Source of the DNA: DYRB01 sp963845265
GTDB taxonomy: Bacteria; Pseudomonadota; Gammaproteobacteria; Chromatiales; Chromatiaceae
Assembly (NCBI GenBank): GCA_963845265.1
Contig: CAWJRN010000006.1
Coordinates: forward strand, 124,001 to 188,000
Length of the DNA stretch: 64,000 nucleotides
Reading direction: 5' to 3'
The notes beneath the pieces are model-generated. The model saw only the letters and a list, made by a program, of their open reading frames with translations. It was not told where the DNA came from and ran no database searches. How positions within the stretch are numbered: position 1 is the first letter of the stretch; the number at the start of each line of letters is the position of its first letter. Made by a program: the position numbers and the translations under genes. Of the stretch, positions 8,766 through 23,725 are shown in pieces.

Positions 8766-11700
8766 TCAGCCACCTGCCTCCCAGGCCCGCAGCGCATCGG
8801 CGATCCGTGCCAACGGGATGGCCTGCGGCCGGAAGCTCTTCTTCTTGTGGGTGGCACCCTCGGCGAGGATCTGCAGCAGCTCGATGTAGTCCAGGATCGA
8901 GGACAGCTGGCGTTGGCTTGCACCGCGCGTCAGGATGCCACGCAGCTCAGCGATGAACTGGTCGGCGGCCTCGTCCGTAAAGTCGCCCTGCTCGACCAGC
9001 CTGAGGAGGCGTAACTCCAGCTTGATGGCATCCGCGGACGCACCAGGGGACTCGCGCTCGTACTGAGCCGTGCGCTGCTCGATCTCCGTGCACCAGTCGG
9101 CGAAGGTCGGGCAAAGGTCCGGAAGCCGCTTGGCGCTGTAGGCGGTCAGCATCAGCTTGCCCGCCAGCCACAGTAGCCGCGAGTAGGGATCCAGCGGATC
9201 GCCTTCGCCGCGATTCAGATCCGTGGCCGCCTTCTCGTAGACTCCCACCAGGCGCTCCAGCTCTGCCTCGCGCTCGCCCGGAGGCAGGGTCTGGGCCCGG
9301 CGCCAGTGAATACCGGTGAGGGATCGGTAGCGCTCAACCGTCAGTTTCCCATCCGGGTCCCGCTCCAGAGTGGCCAGGGCCTTGAGTGCCGAGCCGAACA
9401 ACGACTGCCCGGCTTGTCTCGACGCCTCGTCGCTCCGCAGGCAAAGCTCCTTGGCGTATCGCGCCTGGTAGCGGGCACGCTGCTCTATGGCATTCCAGCT
9501 GGCCCGGGCATCGTCGGAGCGGATCGCACGGTCCAGGGTCGCCACCGCATCCGAGAACCGTCCAACCTCGCCCTGGGCAAGGCCCAAGGCCTCGGCCACC
9601 TCGCCGCGCTCCCGCCAGTCAGGGCCGCCCTTGCCAGCAATCTCCTTCAGGGCCCCCTCGATTCTTTGCACATCCTCGCGGAGCTGGCGGATGCGCGCTG
9701 GGCTTGCCATGTGGGCATCGGCGCGCAGGTTGTCCAGGTCGGCCACGACCTCGGCGGGGCAGACATAGACGATGGGCTCGGCGCCTTGACTGCGCTGACC
9801 GCCGCTGCCCAGGCTGAAATCCGGGTCTCCGTAGCACTGGTAGGCACCCCAGGTGTTGTAGGCGTGGTGATCTTGCCAGGTCTGATCGCGCGCCAGGCGC
9901 ACCGCCTCGCCGAAGTGTTGCCCGGCCGCCATGTGGCGGTAGAAGCTCTCGGCGAAGGTCAGCGCGGCACGGTCGTTCACGGCCCATCCAGCGGCGATCA
10001 CGGCGCGTACGCCCATCTCGATGAACTGCACGGCCAGATTGGCGGCCAGCCGATGCAGCTGGTCCCGGTCCGAATCCTTCCCCCCTTCATCCAGACGCCC
10101 GAGGTGACAGCAGTTCAGGAACACCAGCTCGGGTACGCGGCGCATCTGCTGCACGTCGCCGGGGGTCAGCACCATGCCCTCGCCGATGATCATGCCGCTG
10201 ACCAGGTCCTGCTCCTTCTCCGGCAACGACTGACCGCAGGTGTCGCACGGCCGCTTCCCACGGCTCTCCGGCCGGTAGCGGTGCACACCGTGGCCAGCCA
10301 GGTGCAGGATCTGGTAGGCGTCGGCGTGCAGCGCAACCATGACCTGCTCGGCGCTCGGCTCGATCAAGCGCAGTGACGCGGTAATCGGACTGCTCCAGCT
10401 GGCTGGCGACGCGTCTCGCCTCGTCGCGGGCGCCCGGCAGGGCCACGAAGTCGGACTTGGGATCACCGACGACCAGGGCGCTGCGGCCGAGGGACATGAC
10501 GGGCTCGGCGCGGTAGCTGGGTGTCTTCAGCTGACGTAGCATGCCGAACGCAACTGATCCGGGCTTGCGGCCATCGCCGCGCTCGGCGCGGGTCGTCGCC
10601 CGCTGGCCCGGCAACGGCTGGGACCAGCGGTCCTCCAGCATTTCCCAGGGAAACCGGGCGGCGTCCTTGTCCAACACCAGCACCAGGTTGCTGCGCAGAT
10701 CGCTGCCGTCCTTGAGCCGGTTCGGCAACAGCATCTCGAACAGGGTCCGGTTCACCTCCGGGTCGTAGCCGGCGCTGGCGGAAGCACGGGCGACGAAACG
10801 GTCTACCAGCTCGGCTTGCGTCGCCACCAGCGTCTCCTCGGCACGGGCGCGCTGGGTCAGCAGGGTGAAGCGCAGTGCGCCCTGCTCGCCGCCGAGCACC
10901 TGCAGCCGATGCCACCAGGACTGGCTCCCGCCGGAGGCGCGTACGCCCCGATTGCCGCCGGTGCCCTGGCGCACCAGCTCTGATGCCTCGAAGAGTCCGG
11001 CCAGCTCGGGGTCCCGGTCGATCTGGCGCAGCGCACGGGCGGCGGCGATGGCGCGGTCCTCCCACACCTCGATGAGCTCGATGGACGCGACGCGGACGTC
11101 GCCCACCTGGCCCGCCTGCTCGAGTGTCCGGTTGGCCTCCACCACACCGCGCAGCAAAGCAAGCACCGACTCCTGCTCGCCGATGCCGCCGGCACCGGTT
11201 CCGATGAGCAGGCACGACAGGGCAACCTCATGCGGGCCGCCTGGTTTGATTCCGGCCTCGCGGCCCTTGCCCTCGGCGATCTGGCGTGCCAGCTCCAAAA
11301 GGGCCCGTGCGAATGTTGCTGTGAGCAGGTTCGGAGTCAGGGAGCCCACGGCGCCAAGGCCGATGACCAATGCGCCAAGGGGCTTGCCCGCGGGTGACGG
11401 ATGATCGAACAAGGCATGGCTCCCGGCGGGTCCGGGATAGAGTCCCAATGTTTGGCGCGCACTGAGACGGCGATCGAGCACCTGGTCCAGGTAGGCCTCG
11501 GCACCGACGATGGTGTCTCCCTCATAGTGGCCTACGACGACGCGATGCTCCGCAAAGGCGAGGCTGCCGTGGGTGACCGAGACCCGCACACCGGCTCCCA
11601 TTGCCGCCGCGCGCGGGCGCGGCGGGCTGATGGCAAGGGCGGTGCGCACCAGCATGCCCTCGTCGGGGTAGTAGGCAGGCTCCCGCTCGACCATTGGTTT

Positions 11701-14258
11701 CGGCTTATCCTCGCCGCGGGAGACCGGCGCGTCGCGCTGCAGGACCCTGGCCTCGGTGCGGCCCTGCTCGAGCAGGTCCTCGATGGCACTGAAGATCGAG
11801 CGGTCCTTGGCCAGGTCGCCGTGGCCTATACCCGGCGCGTACCAGGTCGGCACGCCGGGCAGGAGACCGTCGTCCCACAGCACGCTGCTGTCGCCGCGCT
11901 GGGAGACGAAGAAGCGCAGCCGCTTGCGCTCGCCCCGAAGCCAGCGCCGCTCGGTGGTCTGGACCACGTCGCTCGCGGTCTCCGGCGCCTGACCGGCCAC
12001 ATAGATCATGCCCGCCGGGTCGATGGCCTTGTCGCGCAGCCAGGCGCGTGCCGTGCGGGCCTGATCCAGCCAAGTGGGTTCGGACGCGGCGGGCCGGCTC
12101 TGGCCGGGAAGGTCCCACTGCTCGGCTTCATCGTGGTCCCGCAAGCTGCGCCAGACCCCGTCGGCAAGGAAGTCCCGCCGATCCTCGGGCAGCAGCTCCA
12201 GCACGCCGGGAAAGTCGTGGATGATCGCCAGCAGCTCCGCGCGGTCCTTGGTCACGTCGAGCAACGCCAGCTGCTTGAGCGTCGCCGCCTGGGCAACCAG
12301 CAGCCGAACGATCTCCCAGGAGCCGCGGTTGGGCGTGCCAAGCATCACCAGGCGTCCGCCCCGGCCGAGCAACCGCCGCCAGAGATCCGGGCGCTCGGCG
12401 ATCATGGCCCGGGCCACCAGCCCGCCCATGGAGTGGGCCAGGATGCGCACCGGGCTGGTTGCCGGCCTCGGTGCGGTCCAGGGCGCGGCCGACCTCCTCC
12501 GCCAGCAGGGTGGCGGCTGCGCGCACCGAGTGACGCCAGTCGTAGGCGAAGGGCAGGACGTCGTGGGAGCGGTCCATGAAGTCCAACAGGTCGCCGTAGG
12601 CCAGGCCCAACAGCCCCGTGGGCTTGATCGGCAAGGGCTGGTCCATGCGCAGACGTTCCAGCTGCCCGAGGGCGAGCCGGGGAATCGAGAGCCAGACTTC
12701 GTCCGACGCGTCGCGCACCGCGAGCGAGCTGCCCATGATGCCCGGCAGCACGAACAGGACTGGTCGCCGTCCCGCCACGCCCGTGGCGCTGCGTGCCGGT
12801 GCAATCGCGGGTGCTTCGGCCAGCGGCCGGTAGAGCCGCCCCGGCGGCTCGCCGAGCAGCCCCAGCAGCAGCGCGTCGACGGTGATCGGCTGCTGCCCTG
12901 CGCCCTGGCCGTTCTCGTCAGAGATCCCGAAGTAGTTGAAGTGATTGACGTTGGCGCCCTGGTCGAAGCAGTACCAGCCCTGGGCGCGGCGCAGGCCGCC
13001 GTACATGGAACCGGTATTGACCACGAGGTCGTGATCGCCGGCGAAGAACAGGTCCGGCAGCAGGAGCTTGAGGCGCCCCCAGAGCCCCTGCTCCTGGATG
13101 TCGCCGGAGATGACCGCGAGCGGCTCCGGTATCGTCAGGTCAGGCCGGTTGAGGTAGCCGACCAGGGGAGCGCTCGGCATCATCGCGGCCAGGCCTGGCA
13201 GGGTCTCAGGATCCGTGCGCTCCTTGACCATGGCCAGGATCAGCTCCTGCACCCCGTCAGCGATGGGGCCGCCGAGGAGCGGCACCTTGGAGATCAGGAA
13301 CGACACCACCGACAGCCAGCGATCGAGCCGCCCGGAGGCGAGCGTGGTTCCGCGCGAGGGGCTGGCGACGCGCACGAAGCGCTCCACCCGCGGGCGCTTC
13401 TCGCGCAACTGCGCGATCAGCTTGGGCAGATCGCGCCGGTCATCTGGGCGAAAGGCGCTCCAGGTAGCTGGTCGACAAGAGGTCCTGCTGATCGAGCAAA
13501 GGCGTCAGGCACAACAGATCACCGACCAGCCCGCCCCGGGAATGACTGACCAGGTGCAGCCGGGCGCCGGCGGGCAGCATCTCGGCCAACGCCAGGGCAT
13601 TGGCTATCGGGCTCTCGGTCAGGGTGCGATGCTCGAAGCCGTAGATACGACCGGGGTAGCTTGCTTGCAGCGTAGCCGTGGGCCCCGGCGCCTTGAACAG
13701 CTCGCCGAAGCTGCCGAGGGTGGAGGAGAAGGTGCCATGGAGGAAAAGCAGCAGGGGCTCCTTGTCTTGTGCCGCCTCCAGCGGGCCGGCGACAGATTGC
13801 CATGCCGCCTCGGCCGAGGGCTGCGGGGCCTCCGGGTTGAGCCGCAGCAGGGCGTTGCCGTTTTTCGGCTCGACCGCCTTGGCTGCGGAGGAGACCAGCC
13901 CTTCGACGGGGTCGAAGCCGAAGATCTTGAGGCCTTTGAGCAGCCAGCCGGCGACGCCCCGTTCCGAATCTCCCTCGCCGAAGCGGCGCCGCAGGGTCAG
14001 CTCGCCGTCGCGCGTCTCCTCGCCCAGCTCGCGGCGGAGGTCGTCGCCTCGGATCCAGAGGGTGAATCCACCATCGAGCTCCAGGGCGACGACGTCGTCA
14101 TTCTTGACCTTGACCGGGATCTCCGTTCCCTCGGCCCGGGTCTCCGAGAGCCGGATTGCAGTCACCCGGGTGGTGACGTCCTTTGCCGAGAGCTTGTGCT
14201 CGGCTTCCTCTGTCTGCCCGAAGACCCTGTACTCCGACGTTTCGCTACCGTTCGACAT
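8766..14258 (-). pseudogene. Double alpha/beta-hydrolase - CHAT protease giant protein with three frameshifts
   Basis: One reading unit of about 1830 residues crosses single-base frame changes near 13452 (extra base in a TTT run), 12460 (extra A) and 10385. From the ATG at 14258 (GGGGGGAG upstream): a small N-terminal domain; a first alpha/beta-hydrolase (LLLFLHGTF, then serine elbow LVSHSRGGLVG); a second (VLFVLPGIMGSSLA, AYDWRH, serine elbow ILAHSMGGLVARAM); a long middle region; then a CHAT caspase-like protease with catalytic His in HLAGHGVH (about 10285-10310) and Cys in FLNCCHLG (about 10101-10127); then an alpha-helical TPR-like tail ending IADALRAWEAGG. CHAT proteases act in CRISPR-linked and STAND-linked cell-death systems. 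The two lipase-like modules suggest lipid or acyl substrates or sensing, which is inference. Its position between two TIR-FGE genes on the same strand supports a shared operon. Confidence 0.75.
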
Positions 14259-14748
14259 GACTCCCCCCTACGCCTGGGCATCCTAAGAGACAGCGGCCTT
14301 CAGGCCCCATTGCATCCGTCCCCTATGCTAGCAGCCGCATGGGGACCTCGCCCGGCAGCCTCCTTGCTTTCGCTGCATCTTCCAAGGAAGCGACGCGTGA
14401 TCGAGGCGGATCGCACGCACCCGAACGAACGAGGACAACCGAATGCCCGTCTTCCAAAAAGGCAGCTTCGGTATCAACCGCGGCATCGTCTCCATCGGCG
14501 GGGAGTTGTCGGAGCCGGACGGCTTGTCGCCAAGATGCCAGGGGATGGCAAATGCGTCGACGACTGGTAGTGACGGTTGGCGCCAGGGAGTCCTGGATTC
14601 CGCTTCCCTTCTTCGAGGCCACGGGGCCCGGCGATAGTCGCTCATTGCGGTGGTTGGTGGAACCGCTTCGCTTATTCCGCCCTACGTTGCTACATGTTCG
14701 GATGTCGGCGGGAAACGCGAAAAGGGTAAGAGAACAGAGGCAAAAGGG
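14259..14748. other. Intergenic region upstream of the CHAT gene
   Basis: These 490 bp lie between the TIR-TIR-FGE gene end and the CHAT gene start. Short open frames exist on both strands, but none has a ribosome site, family motif or convincing codon pattern. The segment carries one copy of the 31-nt dispersed repeat (14654-14684, minus strand). The promoter of the CHAT gene, if separate, should lie at about 14270-14400; no strong -35/-10 pair is obvious. Confidence 0.5.
14654..14684 (-). repeat. 31-nt dispersed repeat, copy 2 (AAGCGAAGCG core)
   Basis: Minus-strand copy of the 31-nt repeat seen at 5678-5708 and 23582-23612. The central AAGCGAAGCG is unchanged. The flanking arms read GGCGGAAT and GTTCCACC and pair except at one internal position and at the loop-proximal end. 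Confidence 0.7.
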
Positions 14749-14853
14749 TTAGTGGTCCTGGGCAACACGGAAACCGACGTTGCTGTAGCGCCAATCCGGC
14801 TCGTTCCCGTCGCGGAAGGCCGAGCGCAAGTTCCCGGTTTGTTGAGAAGAGGA

Positions 14854-14939
14854 CCGTCCCTGGTCTGCCTGCCAGTCTCGCATCCCTGCTCGCCGTTCGT
14901 TCAGCTGCGTTGGTCCACTGGACCAACGGTCTTCGCTCA
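14854..14939 (-). mobile_element. ~86-bp palindrome-bearing insertion inside the FGE domain
   Basis: The boundaries are inferred from the reading frame: excising these 86 bp restores the conserved FGE sequence on both sides. It contains most of copy 2 of the 51-nt palindromic repeat and about 40 more bases that do not resemble the first copy. No terminal inverted repeat or clear target duplication is visible; a GG precedes both junctions. It is best described as a small non-autonomous (REP-like or MITE-like) insertion. The exact ends may be off by a few bases. Confidence 0.6.
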
Positions 14940-14944
14940 CCCAC
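14894..14944 (-). repeat. 51-nt palindromic repeat, copy 2
   Basis: Second copy of the repeat at 5848-5898, here within the FGE coding region. The stem arms are CGTTGGTCC and GGACCAACG (14908-14928) around a 3-nt loop. Relative to copy 1, two stem positions differ on one arm and the same two pairs differ on the other arm, so pairing is preserved. Confidence 0.75.
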
Positions 14945-16605
14945 CCCGCAAGACACGACGGGCACAGTCGCCGGCCTCCCAGGCCGATCCGTCCGCCGGC
15001 GCGCCCTGGTAGCTGTCGTTCCAGCAGTCCTGCACCCACTCATAGACGTTGCCATGCACCTCGTGCAGGCCCCAGGGGTTGGCTGGAAGGGAACCCACCT
15101 CGACGGTCTGTTCCCGATAAAGGCCAGTCTTCGGGCAGTCCCCCCAATCGTAGTTGCCGTCATAGTTGGCCTTGGCCGTATCGATACAGTTGCCGGTCGA
15201 GTACGGCGTCTTGGTCCCAGCACGCGCCGCATACTCCCACTCCGCCTCCGCGGGCAGCCGATACAGCTTGCCGGTCATCTCTGACAACCACTGAGCGTAG
15301 GCGACGGCGTCCTCCCACGAGACATTGATGACCGGCCGCCGGCCGCGCCCCCAGCCCTCATCGCTGGGAAGGTCCCGCTGCGTGGCCTTGGCGAAGGCGT
15401 CGTACTCGTCGAAGGTCACCGCATACTTGCCGATGGCGAAGTTCCCCGCGATCCGCACCTCGTGTTGAGGACGTTCGTCGTCATCGCCGGCTTCGCCCAT
15501 CGGACATCCCATCAGGAAGGTGCCAGGCTTGATGCGCACCATCTCCGGTTCGGGCAGGTTGGGGTCACGCACGGACGCAGCGGCAGGACTCGTGGGCCCG
15601 GACCGAGGCGGCTGCTTAGAAGGCTTGCGCGGCGGGCTCGGTTCCCCGCCGATCCGCGGCCTGTCGAGCGATGCCTCGTCGCCCAGACCGGCCGGCGCAC
15701 CGGCAACCTGACCGGCGTCCTCCACCAGCCGCAGGAAGGCGGGCTCGTCCGCCGACCCCTGCCACGCCCGAAAGTCCAATCCCTGAACGTGGCGAAACAG
15801 GAGGGGCAGCTTGACCACATCCAGAAACACGGGGATCAGCTTGTCCTGCTCCAGGGCCTCTGCCGCCTCGGCGCGGACCCAATAGGACTTCACTGAGATT
15901 TCGGTCCAGACCACAATCACGCAGCGGGCCGCAGCGATCTCCGTCTCGATCATCTCGTCGAAGCGCCGCCCGGCGCGCATGCGGGTGTCCCACCACACGG
16001 ACCAGCCCTGCGCCTCCAGGCACTGCGCCAGCGGCCTGATCCGCTGCCAATCCTCCCGCGCGTAGCTTAGAAAGATGTCCGCCATGATGCTCCCCGTCAC
16101 CCCGTGCATGGTCTGAGAAAGCGGCGGCGCCTCTCGCTTCCGCTCGCGCGCACCCACCACGGCCGCGATGTCCGCCGACAGCCGCTGGAACTCGGGAAAC
16201 GCCGCCCCGCCGTCCCATGACGCGAGACTGCGCGCGTAGAAGGTATTGAAGGGCACCGGCAGGGGTACGGAATCGTCCAGGCGCACCGAGTGGAGCTTGT
16301 CGTGCTCCCATGCCCAGTAGGCCTCGGACTCGACCCACTTGGAGCCTACCGAGGTACCGGACCAGAGCACGACCACGCACTTGGCCTGGACCAACGCCTG
16401 CTGGATGGCGCGATTGAAGGACTGGCCAGAACGCAGGGAGTCCCGGTCCCACCAGACATCGAAGCCTTCCGGCTCCAGCGCCTCGCCGAGCCGCTCGGCG
16501 TGGGGCCTGTCCTCCCGCGCATAGCTGATGAAGATGTCAGCCAAGGTCCCTTTCCCCTCATTGCTTTACTCGAAGCAGGCGTAGAGCGCTCCACCTTGCG
16601 CGGCA

Positions 16606-16941
16606 TCATATCGGCATCGCGCATGCCCAACCAACCCGGACATTCTTGGCACCCGATAAAGGAGGGTCACCTACCGGATCAGCGAGCCGGCCTCCGGCAC
16701 GCAGACCTCCCCGGTAGGCATTGAAATGGTTACGCACTGTATTGGAGTCGACCAGCAGGGCATCGGAAACATCGTCAGTTCCCCAGTCGTTTGCCAGCAG
16801 CACTACCGCCTTGATACGGTCGGCCTTGTGCTTGTCGCGAGTGCCGCGGTGCGCCGCACGCAACTCGGCGAGCTCTTCGGCTGGCAGGTGGCAGGTGGCA
16901 GGTGGCCGTCCATCATGGGTCCAATGACCGCATATTTTCAT
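16606..16941 (-). pseudogene. IS630-like transposase remnant (N-terminal helix-turn-helix part)
   Basis: The frame starts with a helix-turn-helix region typical of the N-terminus of IS630-type transposases: LPAEELAELRAAHRGT, KADRIKAVVLLANDW, VSDALLVDSNTVRNHFNAYR, then a glycine-rich turn. The DDE catalytic part is absent and the frame runs into unrelated sequence after about residue 85. It abuts the IS4-like remnant, so this is a junction of two decayed insertion sequences. No terminal inverted repeats were recognised. Confidence 0.6.
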
Positions 16942-17534
16942 ATTGTTACGGCAGACTCCTCAGAGAAACAATCAGGCTGGCGGTCCGGCAGAATGCCGAG
17001 CGCATCGATTGCGAAGGGCTGCTTTTCCATGGTGCGGCGCGAGCGCCAGCCCAGTCGCTCGACCTCGCGATAGAATGGCACCTTGAAGCCGGAATCGGCC
17101 ACGATGATCGGCGCCGCCTCCGCGGGTAGCCGTTGCGCCAGGCGTTGCAGAAAGCGGTGCTGCACGTCGCGGTTGGCCAGCTTCTTCTGCGGGTGGACTT
17201 CCTCATAGAGCGTCAACGCCCGCCCGCCGACCGGCAGCGAGGCGCGAAGCAGATCGAGAGCCATCGCACGCAGGCCCAGTGGTTCCAGCTCCCCCAACCC
17301 GGAGGATACTAACCACATCTCACCGACCGGGCGAACAAGCTCCAACGGCAGTCGGATGAGGAAGTGACGGCCAATCTGACCGCCTGATTGCTCCTCCCAC
17401 CCCAGCCCCTCCCCCTCGGCGAAAGGGGTGCTGCACGGGTATGCTGTCGCCCCCCAAGAGCTGGCCCACGCTAGGACCTCGTCGATCCAATCGCGGCGCC
17501 GCTGCTCGTAGCCCAGGCGTTGCCTCGCCTCCAC
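16938..17534 (-). pseudogene. IS4-like transposase remnant
   Basis: The C-terminal half of the frame carries features of IS4-family transposases: LYEEVHPQKKLANRDVQHRF, LPAEAAPIIVADSGFKVPFY (an aspartate in the position of a DDE residue) and REVERLGW. The first 60 residues do not look like an IS4 N-terminus, and the downstream catalytic Glu region is missing, so it is truncated at both ends. It marks the border between the TIR/CHAT cluster and the SNF2 unit. Confidence 0.6.
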
Positions 17535-17554
17535 TGACCAGACCCGATCGGACC

Positions 17555-19356
17555 ATGCAACTGCACCAAGCCCTCTTCCTCCTGACGACCAACGATCTGA
17601 AGGCGCGTCGTAAGCTCACCCCCATCACCGACCGTTCGCAGCGCAAGGCGGACATGGTCGCGGCCCTCGCCGAGTACCTGTTGTCCGGCGACCTGGACGC
17701 CATCTGGGAGCAGCTCTCGGAGCTGGACTTAGATGCCATCGCAGAGGCCGTCCATTGCTGGGACGGTGGCTTCGACGCGGTGCGCTTCCGTGCCAAGTAC
17801 CGGGCGCTGCCAAGTCACTTCAAACGACACACCTACAGCTTCCGCCAGTAGAGAGGCTCCGCCGCCGAGCGTCTTGCCGTTGTTCTTCTACGATGGCGAG
17901 ATCCCCTCAGACCTCCGCCCCCGCCTGGCGCAGCGTGTACCCAAGCCGCCGGAGTCCGTCGTTGAGACCCTGACCGATGGGGAGCTGCCCGCGACCGTCG
18001 ACTCTGGCGCGCATGGCGGCGAGCCCCAGTCGCTCCGTCGCCTCGACACCGAGGCCCTGGTGCGCCACGACTTACCGGCGGTGCTGCGGCTGATTGGGCA
18101 GGGTGGCGTTGCGGTTGGGGCCAAGACCGGCTTGCCCGGTAGTGCGTCGGCGGCGAAGCTAGAAGGGGTGCTGCTCGGTGGTGACTGGTACACACCGGCG
18201 GATGACCGGGATGCGGAGCGCTGGGCTGGCGGCCCCATCCGCCCTATCCGTCCCTTCGCCTGGCCCCTGCTGGTGCAGGTCGGGGGGCTTGCCAAGCAGA
18301 TTGGAACCAAGCTGGCCCTGACCCCCCGCGGCAACAAGGCCCTGTCGCAACCCATCGAAGCCGTCGTCTCCCACCTGTTCGAGCGTTGGCAACTCAAGGG
18401 GACGCCGGACGAGCTGCGGCGCGTCGACCTGATCAAGGGCCAGACCAGCAAAGGGGCACGCTTGAGCGCGGTCGCCGAGCGGCGCCAGGTGATTGCCGAC
18501 GCCCTGCAGGACTGCCCCGTGGGTGAGTGGATCAGCGTCGATGAGCTGTTCCGCCAGATGCAGCTCCATGGGCACAGCTTCGAGGTCAGCCACAACCCCT
18601 GGGGGCTTTACCTCGTCGATGCCCAGTACGGGGCCCTAGGCTACGAGGGCTATGGGGGGTTCGCGATCCTCCAGGCGCGTTATTGCCTGGCCTACCTGTT
18701 CGAATATCTGGCGACCCTGGGCATGATCGATGCCGCCTATACAACCCCTTACCACGCCAGGCACGACTACGCCGGAAACTGGGGGACCGACGACTTCGTA
18801 TTTCTCAGCCGCTACGATGGGCTGCGCTACATCCGGCTCAATGCCCTGGGTGCCTTCTGCCTGGGCCTGGACGATTGCTACCAGCCGACAGTGGACGCCA
18901 AGCCGCCCCTGCTCTGCGTCGACTCCGACTTCGGGCTCACCCTGCTGCGCGACCCGGAACCCGGCGAGCGGCTGGTGCTGGAACGGATCGCCAAGCCTTT
19001 GTCACCCGACCGATGGGCCCTGGACCCGGACGCCGTGCTGCAACAAAGCGCCGACGCCGCCGAGCGCGAGCGCATCCGCGAATTCCTGGATTCGGCCGCG
19101 GACGCCGACCTGCCGGCTCAGGTCCGCCAACTGCTGGACACCGTCGCCGAGCGGGCCACGGCGCTGGCCGACGGTGGCCCGGCTCGCCTGATCAAGTGCA
19201 AGGACGCGGCCATCGCCGCCATGCTGAGCGCGGACCCGGTCACGGCACCGCACTGCACCAGAGCCGGCGAGCGACTGATCTGCGTCCCGGAGCCCAAGCT
19301 CGCGGCCTTCCGCAAGGGACTCGCCAAGCTGGGTTTTGTGCTGCCAGAAACGACCC

Positions 19357-19364
<8 letters not shown>
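17555..19364 (+). CDS. Unrecognised ~600-residue partner of the SNF2 helicase, apparent frameshift near 17840
   Basis: I do not recognise this protein. Residues 1-98 (MQLHQALFLLTTNDLKARRK to HFKRHTYSFRQ) end at a TAG. A frame change near 17840 joins them to a long segment beginning REAPPPSVLPLFFYDGEIPS and ending LPETTRG. The main part contains LRRVDLIKGQTSKGARL, a conserved-looking NPWGLYLVDAQYGALGYEG, and a C-terminal helical region; there is no Walker motif, nuclease signature or membrane helix. The start of the SNF2 gene overlaps its stop (GTGGCTGA, 19357-19364), so translation is probably coupled and the two proteins probably work together. The N-terminal piece could be a separate small gene, but the shared context favours one frameshifted gene. 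Confidence 0.55.
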
Positions 19365-23505
<4,141 letters not shown>

Positions 23506-23581
23506 TCCCAGAAGCAGCCGCCGGAGACGCTTGAGTCCCCGGCCGGTAACTTCTAACAAAGCCGAGGCAGCCCGGCGGCTG

Positions 23582-23612
23582 TAGGCTGGGTCAAGCGAAG
23601 CGGACCCAGCAA
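23582..23612 (+). repeat. 31-nt dispersed repeat, copy 3 (AAGCGAAGCG core)
   Basis: Third copy of the 31-nt repeat. Here the arms GCTGGGTC and GACCCAGC around AAGCGAAGCG pair perfectly over 8 bp. It lies downstream of the SNF2 gene and could help terminate its transcript. Confidence 0.7.
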
Positions 23613-23725
23613 AGCCACGGGCATAGGCGGATCCGTCGCTGCGCTCCTTGATCCGCCCAAGATTCCCGGGGTTGTTCAGAAGGTACCAACTGACAACTGA
23701 CAACTGAAAACTTCCCTGTATCGGT

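Larger units (their letters stand above)
14749..16544 (-). pseudogene. TIR-TIR-FGE (SUMF1) protein interrupted by an ~86-bp palindromic insertion
   Basis: Two TIR domains in tandem, then an FGE-sulfatase domain. TIR1 starts ADIFISYAREDRPHAERLGE and has SKWVESEAYWAWE; TIR2 begins near residue 154 with ADIFLSYAREDWQRIRPLAQ and has SYWVRAEAAEALE; both keep a Glu at the NAD-hydrolase position. After a Pro-rich linker the FGE domain runs from MVRIKPGTFLMGCPMGEAGD to GNVYEWVQDCW and ARRVLRGG. Translation then meets a TGA at 14937-14939. The missing end (NLRSAFRDGNEPDWRYSNVG, then FRVAQDH) is present in another frame at 14749-14835. Removing 14854-14939 (86 bp) joins VLRGG to SSSQQTGNLRSAFR in frame, giving an FGE C-terminus equal in length to the neighbouring TIR-nSTAND-FGE protein. 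The start appears to be TTG 16544, with AAGGGA just upstream. Without its last ~36 residues the FGE core is unlikely to fold normally. Confidence 0.8.

Noticed and set aside
12074..13549. 491-codon plus-strand frame across the CHAT gene
   Set aside because: Antisense shadow; the minus strand holds the alpha/beta-hydrolase motifs.
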